Of a DNA stretch of 64,000 nucleotides, positions 37,992-48,311 are shown piece after piece. Positions within the stretch are counted from its first letter, which is position 1, and every line of letters begins with the position of its first letter. Location of the stretch: positions 62,001 to 126,000 of the forward strand of contig JADJLP010000013.1 in NCBI GenBank assembly GCA_016710065.1. Direction: 5' to 3'. The translations under genes and the position numbers were made by a program. The notes under the pieces are model-generated. The model worked only from the letters and a program-made list of their open reading frames with translations, searched no databases and was not told the origin of the DNA. The stretch comes from Candidatus Ideonella esbjergensis. GTDB lineage: Bacteria; Pseudomonadota; Gammaproteobacteria; Burkholderiales; Burkholderiaceae_C.

Positions 37992-39503
37992 ATGCCTAAC
38001 ACCCTGCCCTCCCCCACTGGCTTGCTGGCGGCCATCGACATGGGGTCGAACAGCTTTCGTCTTGAAATTGGCCAGGTCCGCGACGGTCGTTACCGTCGCC
38101 ATCTCTACCGCAAGGAAACCGTGCGCCTGGGCGCCGGTCTGGACGCGCAAGGCATGCTGACCGAGGAGGCCACCGAGCGCGGCCTGGCCTGCTTGCGGCA
38201 GTTCGCGCAGGGCCTGGAAGGCTTGCAGCAGCAGCAGGTGCGGGCCGTGGCCACCCAGACGCTGCGCGAAGCGCGCAACCGCAATGCCTTTTTGGAGCGC
38301 GCCGTGGCCGCGCTGGGCCAACCCATCGAGGTGATCTCGGGCCGCGAGGAAGCGCGACTGATTTACGCCGGCGTGTCCTTCCTCCAGCCGTCAAACAAGC
38401 GACGGCTGGTGATCGACATCGGCGGCCGCTCCACCGAGATGATCCTGGGCACAGGCCGCAGCCCGGGTGAGGCAGAGTCCTTCCAGGTGGGCAGCGTCAG
38501 CCTGTCAATGCGCTACTTTTCCGATGGGCGCATGACGGCTGCGGCCTTCCGTGCCGCCCAGGTGGCCGCTGGTGCCGAGTTCGAAGAGGCCTTGCTGCAA
38601 TTCGCGCCCAGGCGCTGGGAAGAAGCCCTGGGATCCTCTGGCACGGCGGGCGCCGTCTCGGACGTGCTCAAGGCCTGCGGCGTGACCGACGGCAGCCTCA
38701 CCCCTGAAGGCCTGCGCTGGCTGACCCAACAATGTGTGGATGCAGGTTCGATCAACGCACTGGCCCTGCCCGGCCTGAAGGACGACCGACGTGCCGTGCT
38801 GCCGGGTGGCTTGGCCATCCTGTACACGCTGGCCGTGCATTTCCAGATCGCCAAGCTGCTGCCCGCCAAGGGGGCACTGCGCCAGGGCGTGATCGTCGAT
38901 CTGCACGACCGTCTGCTGGCCGCCCAGCACCGACGCGGCGTGGACCTGCGTGACGATTCGGTCCAGGCGCTGCAGCAGCGTTTTCACGTGGACCGCGCCC
39001 AGGCGCACCGCGTGGCCAGCGTGGCCACCGCCTTCTACGAACAATTGGCCCCCGACGCCACCGCGCTGGAGGTGAGCGAACTGCGGTGGGCCGCCGAGTT
39101 GCACGAACTGGGCATGATGGTGTCGCACCACGACCACCACCGCCACAGCGCCTACCTGCTGGCGCACGTGGACGCCGCCGGCTTCTCGCAAAGCCAGCAA
39201 CGTGAACTGGCCAACCTAGTGCTGGGTCAGCGTGGTGGGCTGCGCAAGATGGAGGCCATGTTGGACCACCAAGACATGGCACTGCGGCTGATGTGTCTGC
39301 GCCTCGCCGTGATCAAGTGCCACGCACGCCAACCTGTGGAATCCCGCGCGCTGACCCTCAAGCGGCGTGGCATCGCCGTGCAGCTGCAGTGGCCCGCAGG
39401 GTGGGCGCAAGGCCATCCGCGCACCCTGCACCAGTTGCGCGAAGAAGCCGACAACTGGTCGCGCACCTCGGTGCTGGCGCTGGCCCTGCCCGAAACCGAC
39501 TGA
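37992..39503 (+). CDS. ppx: Exopolyphosphatase, Ppx/GppA family
   Basis: 503 aa. The ASKHA-fold phosphate loop AAIDMGSNSFRLEIG is near residue 15, SGREEARLIYAGV near 118, and the second phosphate loop LVIDIGGRSTEMILG near 140. The C-terminal HD-like helical region includes ELHELGMMVSHHDHHRHSAY. Releases phosphate from polyphosphate ends; a GppA-type guanosine pentaphosphatase role cannot be excluded. Converges with the ArsC-like gene three bases on. Confidence 0.9.
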   Translation: MPNTLPSPTGLLAAIDMGSNSFRLEIGQVRDGRYRRHLYRKETVRLGAGLDAQGMLTEEATERGLACLRQFAQGLEGLQQQQVRAVATQTLREARNRNAFLERAVAALGQPIEVISGREEARLIYAGVSFLQPSNKRRLVIDIGGRSTEMILGTGRSPGEAESFQVGSVSLSMRYFSDGRMTAAAFRAAQVAAGAEFEEALLQFAPRRWEEALGSSGTAGAVSDVLKACGVTDGSLTPEGLRWLTQQCVDAGSINALALPGLKDDRRAVLPGGLAILYTLAVHFQIAKLLPAKGALRQGVIVDLHDRLLAAQHRRGVDLRDDSVQALQQRFHVDRAQAHRVASVATAFYEQLAPDATALEVSELRWAAELHELGMMVSHHDHHRHSAYLLAHVDAAGFSQSQQRELANLVLGQRGGLRKMEAMLDHQDMALRLMCLRLAVIKCHARQPVESRALTLKRRGIAVQLQWPAGWAQGHPRTLHQLREEADNWSRTSVLALALPETD

Positions 39504-39506
39504 ATC

Positions 39507-39854
39507 TCAACGGCGGCCAGCCCAGGCATCGGCCGAGAAGCCGACAGTGATGGTGCCGTCGCTCCACTCCACCACCGGGCGCTTGATGGTGCTGGGCTGC
39601 GCCAACATCAGCCGCTGGGCCGAAGCGGCATCCACCACGGCCGCCTGCTGCTCGGGCGTGAGCTTGCGCCAGGTGTTGCCCTGGCGGTTCAGCACGCGCT
39701 GCCAGCCGGCCGCATCACACCAGGCCTCCAGGTGGGCGGGCGGCACGCCCAGCTTCTTGAAGTCATGGAAGGTGCAGGCCAGATTCTGCTGTTCCAGCCA
39801 GGCTCGGGCGCGCTTGACCGTGTCGCAGTTGGGGATGCCGAAGAGGGTGATCAT
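39507..39854 (-). CDS. ArsC/Spx-family reductase-like protein
   Basis: 115 aa thioredoxin-fold protein of the Spx/MgsR/YffB branch. MITLFGIPNCDTVKRARAWL has the single redox Cys in NCDTVK. WCDAAGWQRVLNRQGNTWRKL and IKRPVVEW follow as in YffB. Probably a glutathione-linked reductase or adaptor, not a true arsenate reductase. The start at 39854 lies seven bases after TACGAT; MSAMITLF from 39863 is the alternative. Confidence 0.82.
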   Translation of the reverse strand: MITLFGIPNCDTVKRARAWLEQQNLACTFHDFKKLGVPPAHLEAWCDAAGWQRVLNRQGNTWRKLTPEQQAAVVDAASAQRLMLAQPSTIKRPVVEWSDGTITVGFSADAWAGRR

Positions 39855-39861
39855 GGCCGAC

Positions 39862-39867
39862 ATCGTA
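39862..39867 (-). promoter_or_regulatory. -10-like TACGAT, leaderless start of the ArsC-like gene
   Basis: TACGAT on the minus strand, seven bases before the ATG at 39854. Confidence 0.25.
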
Positions 39868-39943
39868 GCCGCCGAAGCGGCCATGAAAAAAGGGGCCGAT
39901 TCGGTCAGCCCCTTCGGGGTGGCGCCCGGGGGGGCGCGGTATT

Positions 39944-40019
39944 TGGTGGGCCCTGCAGGGGTCGAACCTGCGACAAACGGATTAAGAGTCCGCTGCTCTA
40001 CCAACTGAGCTAAGAGCCC
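39944..40019 (-). tRNA. tRNA-Lys (anticodon CTT), first copy
   Basis: 76 bases with encoded CCA. Acceptor GGGCTCT pairs with AGGGCCC (one G-T), D-arm TAGCTCAGTTGGTAGAGCA, anticodon loop ACTCTTAA and a T-arm with GTTCGAC. Reads AAG. Confidence 0.95.
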
Positions 40020-40065
40020 GTCAGTGTCCTGACGGTTGACACGCCGAGGCGGTCAAAAAAATCGG

Positions 40066-40141
40066 TGGTGGGCCCTGAGTGACTCGAACACTCGACCTAC
40101 GGATTAAGAGTCCGCTGCTCTACCAACTGAGCTAAGAGCCC
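40066..40141 (-). tRNA. tRNA-Lys (anticodon CTT), second copy
   Basis: 76 bases with encoded CCA. The 5' half is identical to the first copy, but the variable loop and T-arm differ (GAGTG-TTCGAGT-CACTC). Anticodon CTT. Separated from the first copy by 46 bases. Confidence 0.95.
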
Positions 40142-40173
40142 CTTGCCGCTGCCCTGCGTCGCCACAGTGCAGA

Positions 40174-40249
40174 TGGTGGGTTGTGCAGGATTCGAACCTG
40201 CGACCAACGGATTAAAAGTCCGCTGCTCTACCGACTGAGCTAACAACCC
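40174..40249 (-). tRNA. tRNA-Lys (anticodon TTT)
   Basis: 76 bases with encoded CCA. Acceptor GGGTTGT pairs with ACAACCC, anticodon loop ACTTTTAA, T-arm GCAGG-TTCGAAT-CCTGC. Reads AAA and AAG. First gene in transcription order of the three-tRNA cluster. Confidence 0.96.
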
Positions 40250-40312
40250 TTACCGGCAGAGCCTGCGACTATAGCATGACTGGGCAAATTGACCAGCCCT
40301 CGCGTAGTGTTT

Positions 40313-41083
40313 TCAGGCACCGCATGCCAACCACAGGTTGATGGCCTCGCCAGCCGCTGCCATGCCAAAGGCCGCCGTGACGGTGACCGTGGAACCATAG
40401 CCATGGCAGTTCAGGCTGCCGTCGGTGTCGCAGGCATCGGCCGGCGCCGCCACCGCCTCACGCGAGAACACGCAGCGCACGCCCATGCGGCCTTGGCGCG
40501 GTGCGGCGTGCTCCCTGCGCAGACGTTGGCGCAGCGAGGCCAGCAGCGGATCGTGCGTCACTACCGCCAGATCGTCGATCTCCAACCGATATGCCTGGCG
40601 CTTGCCGCCCGCCGCACCACAACACACCACGGGCACGCCGCTGGCCTGGCCCCAGGCCGCCAGTGCCAGCTTGGCGCGCACCTGGTCGCAAGCGTCGATG
40701 AGCACGTCCACCGGCGCGGGTAGCAAGGCAGGCCAGTTGCCGGGCTCCACAAACTCTTCCACCAGGGTCAGCACGCAGCCTGGGTGGATGTCGGCAATGC
40801 GGTCGGCCAGGGCCTGTGCCTTGCTGGCCCCCAGCGTGGTACCCAGGGCCTGGATTTGCCGGTTGATGTTGGACTCGGCCACATGGTCAAGGTCGAACAG
40901 CGTCAGCGCCTGCACGCCCGAGCGGGCCAGCGCCTCCACGGCCCATGAACCCACGCCCCCCAAACCCACCACCGCCACCCGCAGGCTGCGCAGGCGCTGA
41001 TAGCCCGCATCGCCATACAGGCGCCGCAGCCCGCCAAAGCGACGATCCGGATCAGCCTCACCCACGGGTTGCAGCGCGTTCAT
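40313..41083 (-). CDS. tcdA: tRNA threonylcarbamoyladenosine dehydratase (TcdA/CsdL), ThiF-like E1
   Basis: 256 aa. FGGLRRLYGDAGYQRL at the N-terminus, nucleotide-binding VVGLGGVGSWAVEALARSG, DLDHVAESNINRQ and IDACDQVRAK, the pattern of the E1-like TcdA group. Cyclises t6A37 in ANN-reading tRNAs to ct6A. It lies next to three tRNA-Lys genes, whose products are t6A-carrying tRNAs; this is probably chance. Its start overlaps the YeeE gene stop by four bases. Confidence 0.88.
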   Translation of the reverse strand: MNALQPVGEADPDRRFGGLRRLYGDAGYQRLRSLRVAVVGLGGVGSWAVEALARSGVQALTLFDLDHVAESNINRQIQALGTTLGASKAQALADRIADIHPGCVLTLVEEFVEPGNWPALLPAPVDVLIDACDQVRAKLALAAWGQASGVPVVCCGAAGGKRQAYRLEIDDLAVVTHDPLLASLRQRLRREHAAPRQGRMGVRCVFSREAVAAPADACDTDGSLNCHGYGSTVTVTAAFGMAAAGEAINLWLACGA

Positions 41084-42195
41084 GCCTGCCGCTCCAGTTG
41101 CCACATCTGCCACCGCAAGGCCACCACCGCGCCGGCCACGATGCCTGCCGTGGCCAATGCGCTGCCCAGCGACAAGGTAGACAGGCCCGAGAGCCCCTGC
41201 CCTATGGTGCAACCCATGGCCGTGACGCCACCCACGCCCATCAGCACGGCCCCGCCCAAGTGGCGAGCGGTGTCGGCAGGGCCGGCAAAGCCTTCCCAGC
41301 GAAATTCACCCCGGGCCAGTGCCGCTGCGGCTGAACCCAGCACCACGCCCAAAGGCAACACCACGGCCAGATTCAGCACCTGGCTGGAGTCGCTGAACCA
41401 GGTGAGCCAGTTCAACAACGCGGCTGCGGGTGCGACGAAGCTGAATGCCTCCATGGCGCGGGTGTTGCTGGCCAGGTAGGTGGCTTCCAGAGTTTCAGGG
41501 TGCTCGGGCACGAAGCCCAGGTGGCCACTAACCCACCACATGGCCGTCACCAGAACACCCACGCCCGCACCGGCCAGCGCCATTTCGCGCTTGTCCCCAC
41601 CGGAACGGAGCAGGCTTGCGGTACACAAGGCCAAGCCCAACCCCAAGCCCAATACCAGCGACAAATCGGTCTTGGCCACGCCCAGGGCCGGCGCCAACAA
41701 CGACGGCAGGTCTTGCCGGGTGACCAGTTCCACCATCAGGAGATCAATCGTGTTCGTCCGCCACACGGCGGTGAGGCCACGCAGAGTGGCCGCAGCGGCC
41801 ACCCCCATGACAATCAGCACCACCAGCGACTTGAGGTTGCCACCGCCGATGCGCACCAGCGTCTTGCTGCCGCAGCCCGAGGCCAGCACCATGCCAGCGC
41901 CAAACATCAGGCCGCCCACCAGCGCCGAGGCCCACAACAAACGCGGGCTTGAATAGAACGTGGCGGCCGGGTCGATCACCCCCCGCCCTGCCATCACACC
42001 GAAGCCGATCATGGCCACGCCCACGGCCAGCAACCACATGCGTGCCCGCCGCCAGTCGCCCATGCTGTAGACATCGGCAATAGCGCCCATGGTGCAAAAG
42101 TGGGTGATCTGGGCCAGCGCACCAAAGACGGAGGCGAGCATGAAGGCCGACCACAGCACCTGCTGGGTCTGCGCAGCAACTTCAATGGCAGACAT
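41080..42195 (-). CDS. YeeE/YedE-family (thiosulfate-type) sulfur transporter
   Basis: 371 aa, about nine to ten TM segments. The family Cys residues are present at the expected places: HFCTMGAI near residue 35, ASGCGSKTLVRIGGGN near 115 and AMGCTIGQGLSG near 335. In characterised TsuA these relay thiosulfate through the membrane. Overlaps tcdA by four bases. The start at 42195 is eight bases after TAGAAT with no ribosome site, probably leaderless. Confidence 0.87.
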   Translation of the reverse strand: MSAIEVAAQTQQVLWSAFMLASVFGALAQITHFCTMGAIADVYSMGDWRRARMWLLAVGVAMIGFGVMAGRGVIDPAATFYSSPRLLWASALVGGLMFGAGMVLASGCGSKTLVRIGGGNLKSLVVLIVMGVAAAATLRGLTAVWRTNTIDLLMVELVTRQDLPSLLAPALGVAKTDLSLVLGLGLGLALCTASLLRSGGDKREMALAGAGVGVLVTAMWWVSGHLGFVPEHPETLEATYLASNTRAMEAFSFVAPAAALLNWLTWFSDSSQVLNLAVVLPLGVVLGSAAAALARGEFRWEGFAGPADTARHLGGAVLMGVGGVTAMGCTIGQGLSGLSTLSLGSALATAGIVAGAVVALRWQMWQLERQA

Positions 42196-42203
42196 GGGCC
42201 GCG

Positions 42204-42209
42204 ATTCTA
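42204..42209 (-). promoter_or_regulatory. -10-like TAGAAT, leaderless start of the YeeE gene
   Basis: TAGAAT on the minus strand, eight bases before the ATG at 42195. Confidence 0.4.
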
Positions 42210-42244
42210 GGAGCGCAGGGCTGGCCTCGCGGCGGTCTGGTCAC

Positions 42245-43036
42245 TTACTTCAGCGCGGCCAGTCGTTCCTTGGCCGCCTGGGCAGCCTCCGACTTGGGGT
42301 ACTGCTTGAGCAGTTCATCCAGTGTCTTCCTGGCGCTCTTGTTGTCCTTCATCTCGGCCTGGCAGTTGGCCATGGCGAGCAAGGCCTCGGGCGCGCGCAG
42401 CGAATCGGGCGCTGCCGTGGCAAAGGCGCGGAAGGTGCTGATGGCTTCCTTGTAGTCGCGCTTGCCGTACTGCGCATTGCCCAGCCAGTAGCGCGCCGAA
42501 TCGGCGTAGCCCGAATTCGGGTAGCGCCTCAAGAAGGCCGCCAGCGACAGCGTGGCCTTGTCGAAGTCGCCATTGCGCAGGCCGGCCATGGCGTCCTCGT
42601 AGGTCTTCTTTTCCTCGGGCTCCGCCGTGAAGTCGCGGCCGTCGAGCGAAACGGCTTGCGGCTCCACTTTCTTGGCGCGTTCCTCCATGCTCTGCGCCAT
42701 GTCCTTCTGGCGCTTTTGCAGGTCGGAAAGATCGCGCTGGAACTGTTCGTCCTGCCCGCGCAACTTGGCGATCTCGCCACGCAACTGCTCGTTCTGGTTG
42801 TTCAGCTCCAGCAGGCTGCGTTGCAACTGCTGGATCTGCTGAACCAAAGGTTGCAACTCGGTGACCTGACGCTGCGTAACGATGCCTTGCTGGCGCTGCT
42901 CTTCTAGCTTGCTGCGCAGATCGAGTATGGCCTTGCGGGCCTCGTCGTCATCGAACAGCCCGGCATGGGCCGGCGCACTCAAGATGCCCAGCACCAGCAT
43001 GGCAGCGCTGGTGAGGTGCCAGACAGGGTTGCGCAT
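42245..43036 (-). CDS. cpoB: Cell division coordinator CpoB (YbgF)
   Basis: 263 aa. Signal peptide to about residue 25 (APAHA), a long coiled coil (about 30-115, Gln- and Leu-rich), then three TPR repeats (KTYEDAMAGLRNGDFDKAT, ARYWLGNAQYGKRDYKEAI, PEALLAMANCQAEMKDNKSA). Links the Tol-Pal system with PBP1B-LpoB during constriction. Four bases after pal. Confidence 0.92.
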   Translation of the reverse strand: MRNPVWHLTSAAMLVLGILSAPAHAGLFDDDEARKAILDLRSKLEEQRQQGIVTQRQVTELQPLVQQIQQLQRSLLELNNQNEQLRGEIAKLRGQDEQFQRDLSDLQKRQKDMAQSMEERAKKVEPQAVSLDGRDFTAEPEEKKTYEDAMAGLRNGDFDKATLSLAAFLRRYPNSGYADSARYWLGNAQYGKRDYKEAISTFRAFATAAPDSLRAPEALLAMANCQAEMKDNKSARKTLDELLKQYPKSEAAQAAKERLAALK

Positions 43037-43040
43037 GGTG

Positions 43041-43628
43041 TCAGCGGTCCTTCAGTTCGGCGCGGCGGTTCTTGGCCCAGGCGGCTTCGTCGCTGCCCTG
43101 CGCGGCGGGGCGTTCTTCGCCGTAGCTCACCGATTCAATTTGGCCTTCACCCACGCCCAGCAGCAGAAGGGCCTTTTGCACGGCCTCGGCGCGCTTCTGG
43201 CCCAGGGCCAGGTTGTACTCACGGCCACCACGCTCGTCGGTGTGGCCTTCGATGGTCATGCGCTTTTGCTTGTTGGCGGCCAGCAGCTTGGCATTGCCTT
43301 CCACCACGGGCCGGAAGTCGTCCTTGATGGAGAAACTGTCAAAGTCGAAATACACCACACGGCCGGCCTCGCCACCCGCCAGGGCGTTGGACGCGCCGCC
43401 CTTGGACAAGTCCACCGTTGCCACCTGTGACCCTGCAGTGCCACTGTTGCTGGCACCGCCGCTGTCGCCGGCCTTGCCGGCATCAGCAGCCTTGTCGCCC
43501 ACGCTGCGGCTCTCCACCGGCACCTCGTTGTCCAGCTTGACGCCCGAGGCGCAACCGGCCAGCAAGGCCACGCCGCCCCACAACACGGCCTGTTTCATCA
43601 CGCGCCCAACCCGCTCGAACTTGTTCAT
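43041..43628 (-). CDS. pal: Peptidoglycan-associated lipoprotein Pal
   Basis: 195 aa. Lipobox Cys at residue 26 (ALLAGCAS), a Ser/Gly/Asp-rich linker, then the OmpA-like domain with VYFDFDSFSIKDDFRP, IEGHTDERGGREYNLALG and SYGEERPAAQGSDEAAWAKN. Binds meso-DAP in the cell wall and TolB. Start 30 bases after the tolB stop. Confidence 0.95.
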   Translation of the reverse strand: MNKFERVGRVMKQAVLWGGVALLAGCASGVKLDNEVPVESRSVGDKAADAGKAGDSGGASNSGTAGSQVATVDLSKGGASNALAGGEAGRVVYFDFDSFSIKDDFRPVVEGNAKLLAANKQKRMTIEGHTDERGGREYNLALGQKRAEAVQKALLLLGVGEGQIESVSYGEERPAAQGSDEAAWAKNRRAELKDR

Positions 43629-43658
43629 TTCCGGTACTCCTGTGGAACAAAAAAAGGG

Positions 43659-44966
43659 TCAGCGGCCGAAAGGGCCCCAAACCGGCTCACGAATGTCCAT
43701 GCCGCTGGTGAGCAGCCTGGTCTTGATCTTGCCATCCAGTGTGGTGGTCATCAACAGCTCGCGCCCCTGAGCGCGCGTGGCGTAGATGATGAACTTGCCA
43801 TTGGGCGAGAAGCTCGGGCTCTCGTCGTCGGCGGTGTCGCTCACGGCCTGCACATTGCCCGAGGCCAGGTCCATGGTCATCACCCTGAAGGTGCTGCCGC
43901 CCTGACGCTGCACAAAGGCCAGGGTGCGGCCATCAGGACTGATGGCCGGGCTGATGTTGTAGTTGCCCGAGAAGGTCACCCGGTCGGCATTGCCGCCGCC
44001 CAGCGATTGGCGGTAAATCTGTGGGCTGCCGCCACGGTCACTCACAAAGTAGAGGGTGCGGCCATCGGGCGTGAACACGGGCTCGGTGTCAATCGCCGAG
44101 CTTTGCGTGATGCGCCGGGCGTTGCTGCCATCGCGGGCGATCAAGAAGATCTGCGAGCCGCCGTCGCGCGACAGCGTCACCGCCAGCTCGCTGCCGTTGG
44201 GCGACCAGGCCGGCGCGCTGTTGGAACCGCGGTAGTTGGCCACCTGGCGGCGCGCGCCGCTGACCACGTCCTGTATCCACACCACGGCCTTGCGGGTCTC
44301 GAACGACACATAGGCCAACTCACGGCCATTGGGCGACCAGGCCGGCGAGATGATGGGCTCGGCACTGGTGAGGGCCACCTGGCCGCCCTCGCCATCGGCG
44401 TCGGTGATGCGCAACGTGTAGCGGCCACCGCCCCTGGTGACGTAGGCGATGCGGGTGGAAAACACGCCCTTGTCGCCGGTGAGTTTCTCGTAGATGGCAT
44501 CGGCAACGCGGTGCGCCGCCAGGCGCACATCGGCCACCGGCACCACCATGCTCTGGCCACCCTGGTCGGTGCCCTTCACCACGTCCCACAGCTTGTAGCG
44601 CACATCGAAGCGGCCGTCGGCCAGCTTGGTGAGCGAGCCTGCCACCAGCGCATCCACGCCGCGAGTGCGCAGATCGGGGTAACCGGGCGAGCCGGTTTCG
44701 TCGATGGCCAGCGGGGTGTCGATGAAGCGGAAATGCCCGCTGCGCTCCAGATCGGCCCGCGCGATGCCCGAGACCGATTGCGGCGCCGCGCCCTCCTCGC
44801 CCTTGAAGCGCAGCAGCGCGATGGGCAGCTGCGTGGCGCCTATGCCCGAGATCTCGACCCTGAACTGTGACCACGCCGGCAAACCGAGGCCCGCCGCACC
44901 CAGGGCACCCGCAGCGCCCAGCCATTCACGTCGTTTCCACATAGACAGGGATAGTGTCATCAGCAT
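43659..44966 (-). CDS. tolB: Tol-Pal system beta-propeller protein TolB
   Basis: 435 aa from the ATG at 44966; ATGs at 44984, 44960 and 44942 are also possible. The N-terminal signal has a KRREWLGAAGAL stretch, so it carries paired arginines, although TolB is normally Sec-exported. D1 domain to about 160, then a six-blade propeller of repeated SPxxSPNGxxLAY/F units (IISPAWSPNGRELAY, PAISPDGRTLAF, PSFSPNGKFIIY). Periplasmic partner of Pal. The gene upstream is divergent msbA, so tolQRA is not adjacent. Confidence 0.92.
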   Translation of the reverse strand: MLMTLSLSMWKRREWLGAAGALGAAGLGLPAWSQFRVEISGIGATQLPIALLRFKGEEGAAPQSVSGIARADLERSGHFRFIDTPLAIDETGSPGYPDLRTRGVDALVAGSLTKLADGRFDVRYKLWDVVKGTDQGGQSMVVPVADVRLAAHRVADAIYEKLTGDKGVFSTRIAYVTRGGGRYTLRITDADGEGGQVALTSAEPIISPAWSPNGRELAYVSFETRKAVVWIQDVVSGARRQVANYRGSNSAPAWSPNGSELAVTLSRDGGSQIFLIARDGSNARRITQSSAIDTEPVFTPDGRTLYFVSDRGGSPQIYRQSLGGGNADRVTFSGNYNISPAISPDGRTLAFVQRQGGSTFRVMTMDLASGNVQAVSDTADDESPSFSPNGKFIIYATRAQGRELLMTTTLDGKIKTRLLTSGMDIREPVWGPFGR

Positions 44967-45003
44967 TCCGTTGGTTCCGTGCATCAGTGCACCGCCCGGG
45001 CAG

Positions 45004-45009
45004 ATTGTA
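45004..45009 (-). promoter_or_regulatory. -10 element (TACAAT) of tolB-pal-cpoB
   Basis: TACAAT on the minus strand in the 91-base divergent gap to msbA. The 14-base context is identical to that of the parE promoter. No clear -35. Confidence 0.4.
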
Positions 45010-45057
45010 GGCAGGCACACCGATAATCCATTGCAACCTGAAGTAGCACGCCCGCCC

Positions 45058-46782
<1,725 letters not shown>

Positions 46783-46821
46783 TCAGCCGCCCCAAGCAAC
46801 CAGACCAGAGCCGGAGACACC

Positions 46822-47412
46822 ATGAGCACCACCCCCGCCATCAGCCGCTTCCCCATCCCCACGCTGGACGAGTTGCCTGCCGACCTGCGCGAGCGCATCG
46901 TGGCCGTGCAGGAAAAGGCCGGCTTCGTGCCCAACGTGTTCCTGGCGCTGGCGCACCGGCCCGATGAGCTGCGCGCCTTCATGGCCTACCACGACGCGCT
47001 GCTGCTCAAAGACTCGGGCCTGAGCAAGGGCGAGCGCGAGATGATCATCGTGGCCACCTCGGGCGCCAACCAGTGCCTGTATTGCGTGGTGGCGCACGGC
47101 GCCATCCTGCGCGTGTACGAGAAGAAGCCACTGATCGCCGACCAACTGGCGGTGAACTACCGCAAGGCCGACATCACCCCGCGCCAGAGGGCCATGCTCG
47201 ATTTCGCAATGAAGGTCTGCCTGCACTCCAATGAAGTGGACGGAGCCGACTACGCCGCGCTGCACGCCCAGGGCTTCAGCGACGAAGACGTGTGGGACAT
47301 CGCCGCCATCACCGCCTTCTTCGGCCTTTCCAATCGCATGGCCAATGTGATTGCCATGCGGCCCAATGACGAGTTCTTCCTGATGGGCCGGTTGCCCCGA
47401 GCCAAGCCGTGA
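46822..47412 (+). CDS. Peroxidase-related enzyme, AhpD/carboxymuconolactone decarboxylase-like
   Basis: 196 aa. The AhpD-type active site Cys85-x-x-Cys88 with His92 is visible in QCLYCVVAHGAI. FVPNVFLALAHRPDELRAFMAY and the final FFLMGRLPR match the TIGR01926-like peroxidase-related family. Probably a thiol-dependent peroxidase. Its stop overlaps the start of the aldo/keto reductase. Confidence 0.87.
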   Translation: MSTTPAISRFPIPTLDELPADLRERIVAVQEKAGFVPNVFLALAHRPDELRAFMAYHDALLLKDSGLSKGEREMIIVATSGANQCLYCVVAHGAILRVYEKKPLIADQLAVNYRKADITPRQRAMLDFAMKVCLHSNEVDGADYAALHAQGFSDEDVWDIAAITAFFGLSNRMANVIAMRPNDEFFLMGRLPRAKP

Positions 47413-48293
47413 ACACGATGACCGAACTGAAGCTCTCCCCCATCGTGGCCGGCGCCTGGCGCATGGCCGGGTGGCAGATGAACGCCCAGCAGCGTCTGGT
47501 CTGGATCAACGCCTGCCTGGAACGCGGCTTCAGCAGCTTTGACCATGCCGACATCTACGGCGGCTATCAGGTGGAGGCACTGTTTGGCGAGGCGCTGGCC
47601 CTGGCCAGCGGCCTGCGCGAGCGCATGCAGCTGGTGAGCAAGTGCGGCATCCAGCTCGTCACCCCGGCGCGCCCCGGCAATGCCATCAAGCACTACGACA
47701 CCTCGGCGGCGCATGTGCAGGCCTCGGTGGAAAACTCGCTCAAGTCCTTGCGCACCGACCACTTGGACCTGTTGCTCATCCACCGCCCCGATGCGCTGCT
47801 GGAGGCCGACGAACTCGCGGCCTGCTTTGAGCAGCTTCGACGCGACGGCAAAGTGCTGAACTTCGGCGTCTCCAACTTCACACCCGCGCAGTTCGAGCTG
47901 CTGCACAGCCGCATCGCGCTGGCCACCAACCAGGTGGAGTGCTCGCCGCTGCACCTGGAGCCCATCCACGACGGCACCTTCGACCAGGCCCAGCGCCTGC
48001 GCGTGGCGCCGATGATCTGGTCGCCGCTGGCCGGAGGCGCCCTGTACACCCGTCAGGATGAGCATGCGCAAAAGCTGCGCTGGATCATGGGCGAGGTGGC
48101 AGGCCAGCATGGCGTGAGCCTCACCACCCTGGCCCTGGCGTGGCTGATGCGCCTGCCCTGCCGGCCGGTGCCGGTGATCGGCTCACACCGCATCGAAGCC
48201 CTGGACGAAGCGCAGGCCGCGCTGAACCTGCGCCTGAGCGCCCAGGACTGGTACCGCATCTGGACCGCCGCCGCCGGCCACGAAGTGGCCTGA
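47409..48293 (+). CDS. Aldo/keto reductase, YdhF-like
   Basis: 294 aa from a GTG at 47409 that overlaps the previous stop; an ATG at 47418 is the alternative. TIM-barrel NADPH reductase: catalytic Asp and Tyr in FDHADIYGGY, Lys in LVSKCGIQ, His in DLLLIHRPD, and the cofactor loop IGSHRIEAL. Substrate unknown. Pairs with the AhpD-like gene in a probable two-gene redox operon; converges with the GH2 gene. Confidence 0.9.
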   Translation: MNTMTELKLSPIVAGAWRMAGWQMNAQQRLVWINACLERGFSSFDHADIYGGYQVEALFGEALALASGLRERMQLVSKCGIQLVTPARPGNAIKHYDTSAAHVQASVENSLKSLRTDHLDLLLIHRPDALLEADELAACFEQLRRDGKVLNFGVSNFTPAQFELLHSRIALATNQVECSPLHLEPIHDGTFDQAQRLRVAPMIWSPLAGGALYTRQDEHAQKLRWIMGEVAGQHGVSLTTLALAWLMRLPCRPVPVIGSHRIEALDEAQAALNLRLSAQDWYRIWTAAAGHEVA

Positions 48294-48311
48294 GCCACGC
48301 CAGCAGGCCGT

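Noticed and set aside
39901..39940. GC-rich stretch after the tRNA cluster resembling the repeat family A-C
   Set aside because: It has CCCCTTCGGGG but lacks the GCGGCCCGGCG block and the 17-base spacing. At most a hairpin downstream of the tRNAs.
40313..41083. Functional link between tcdA and the adjacent tRNA-Lys genes
   Set aside because: Attractive, because tRNA-Lys is a substrate, but adjacency of a trans-acting enzyme gene to a tRNA cluster is easily chance and the genes have separate transcripts.
48285..48298. GTGGC-CTGA-GCCAC hairpin between the aldo/keto reductase and GH2 genes
   Set aside because: Only five base pairs and no T-tract; not enough to call a terminator.
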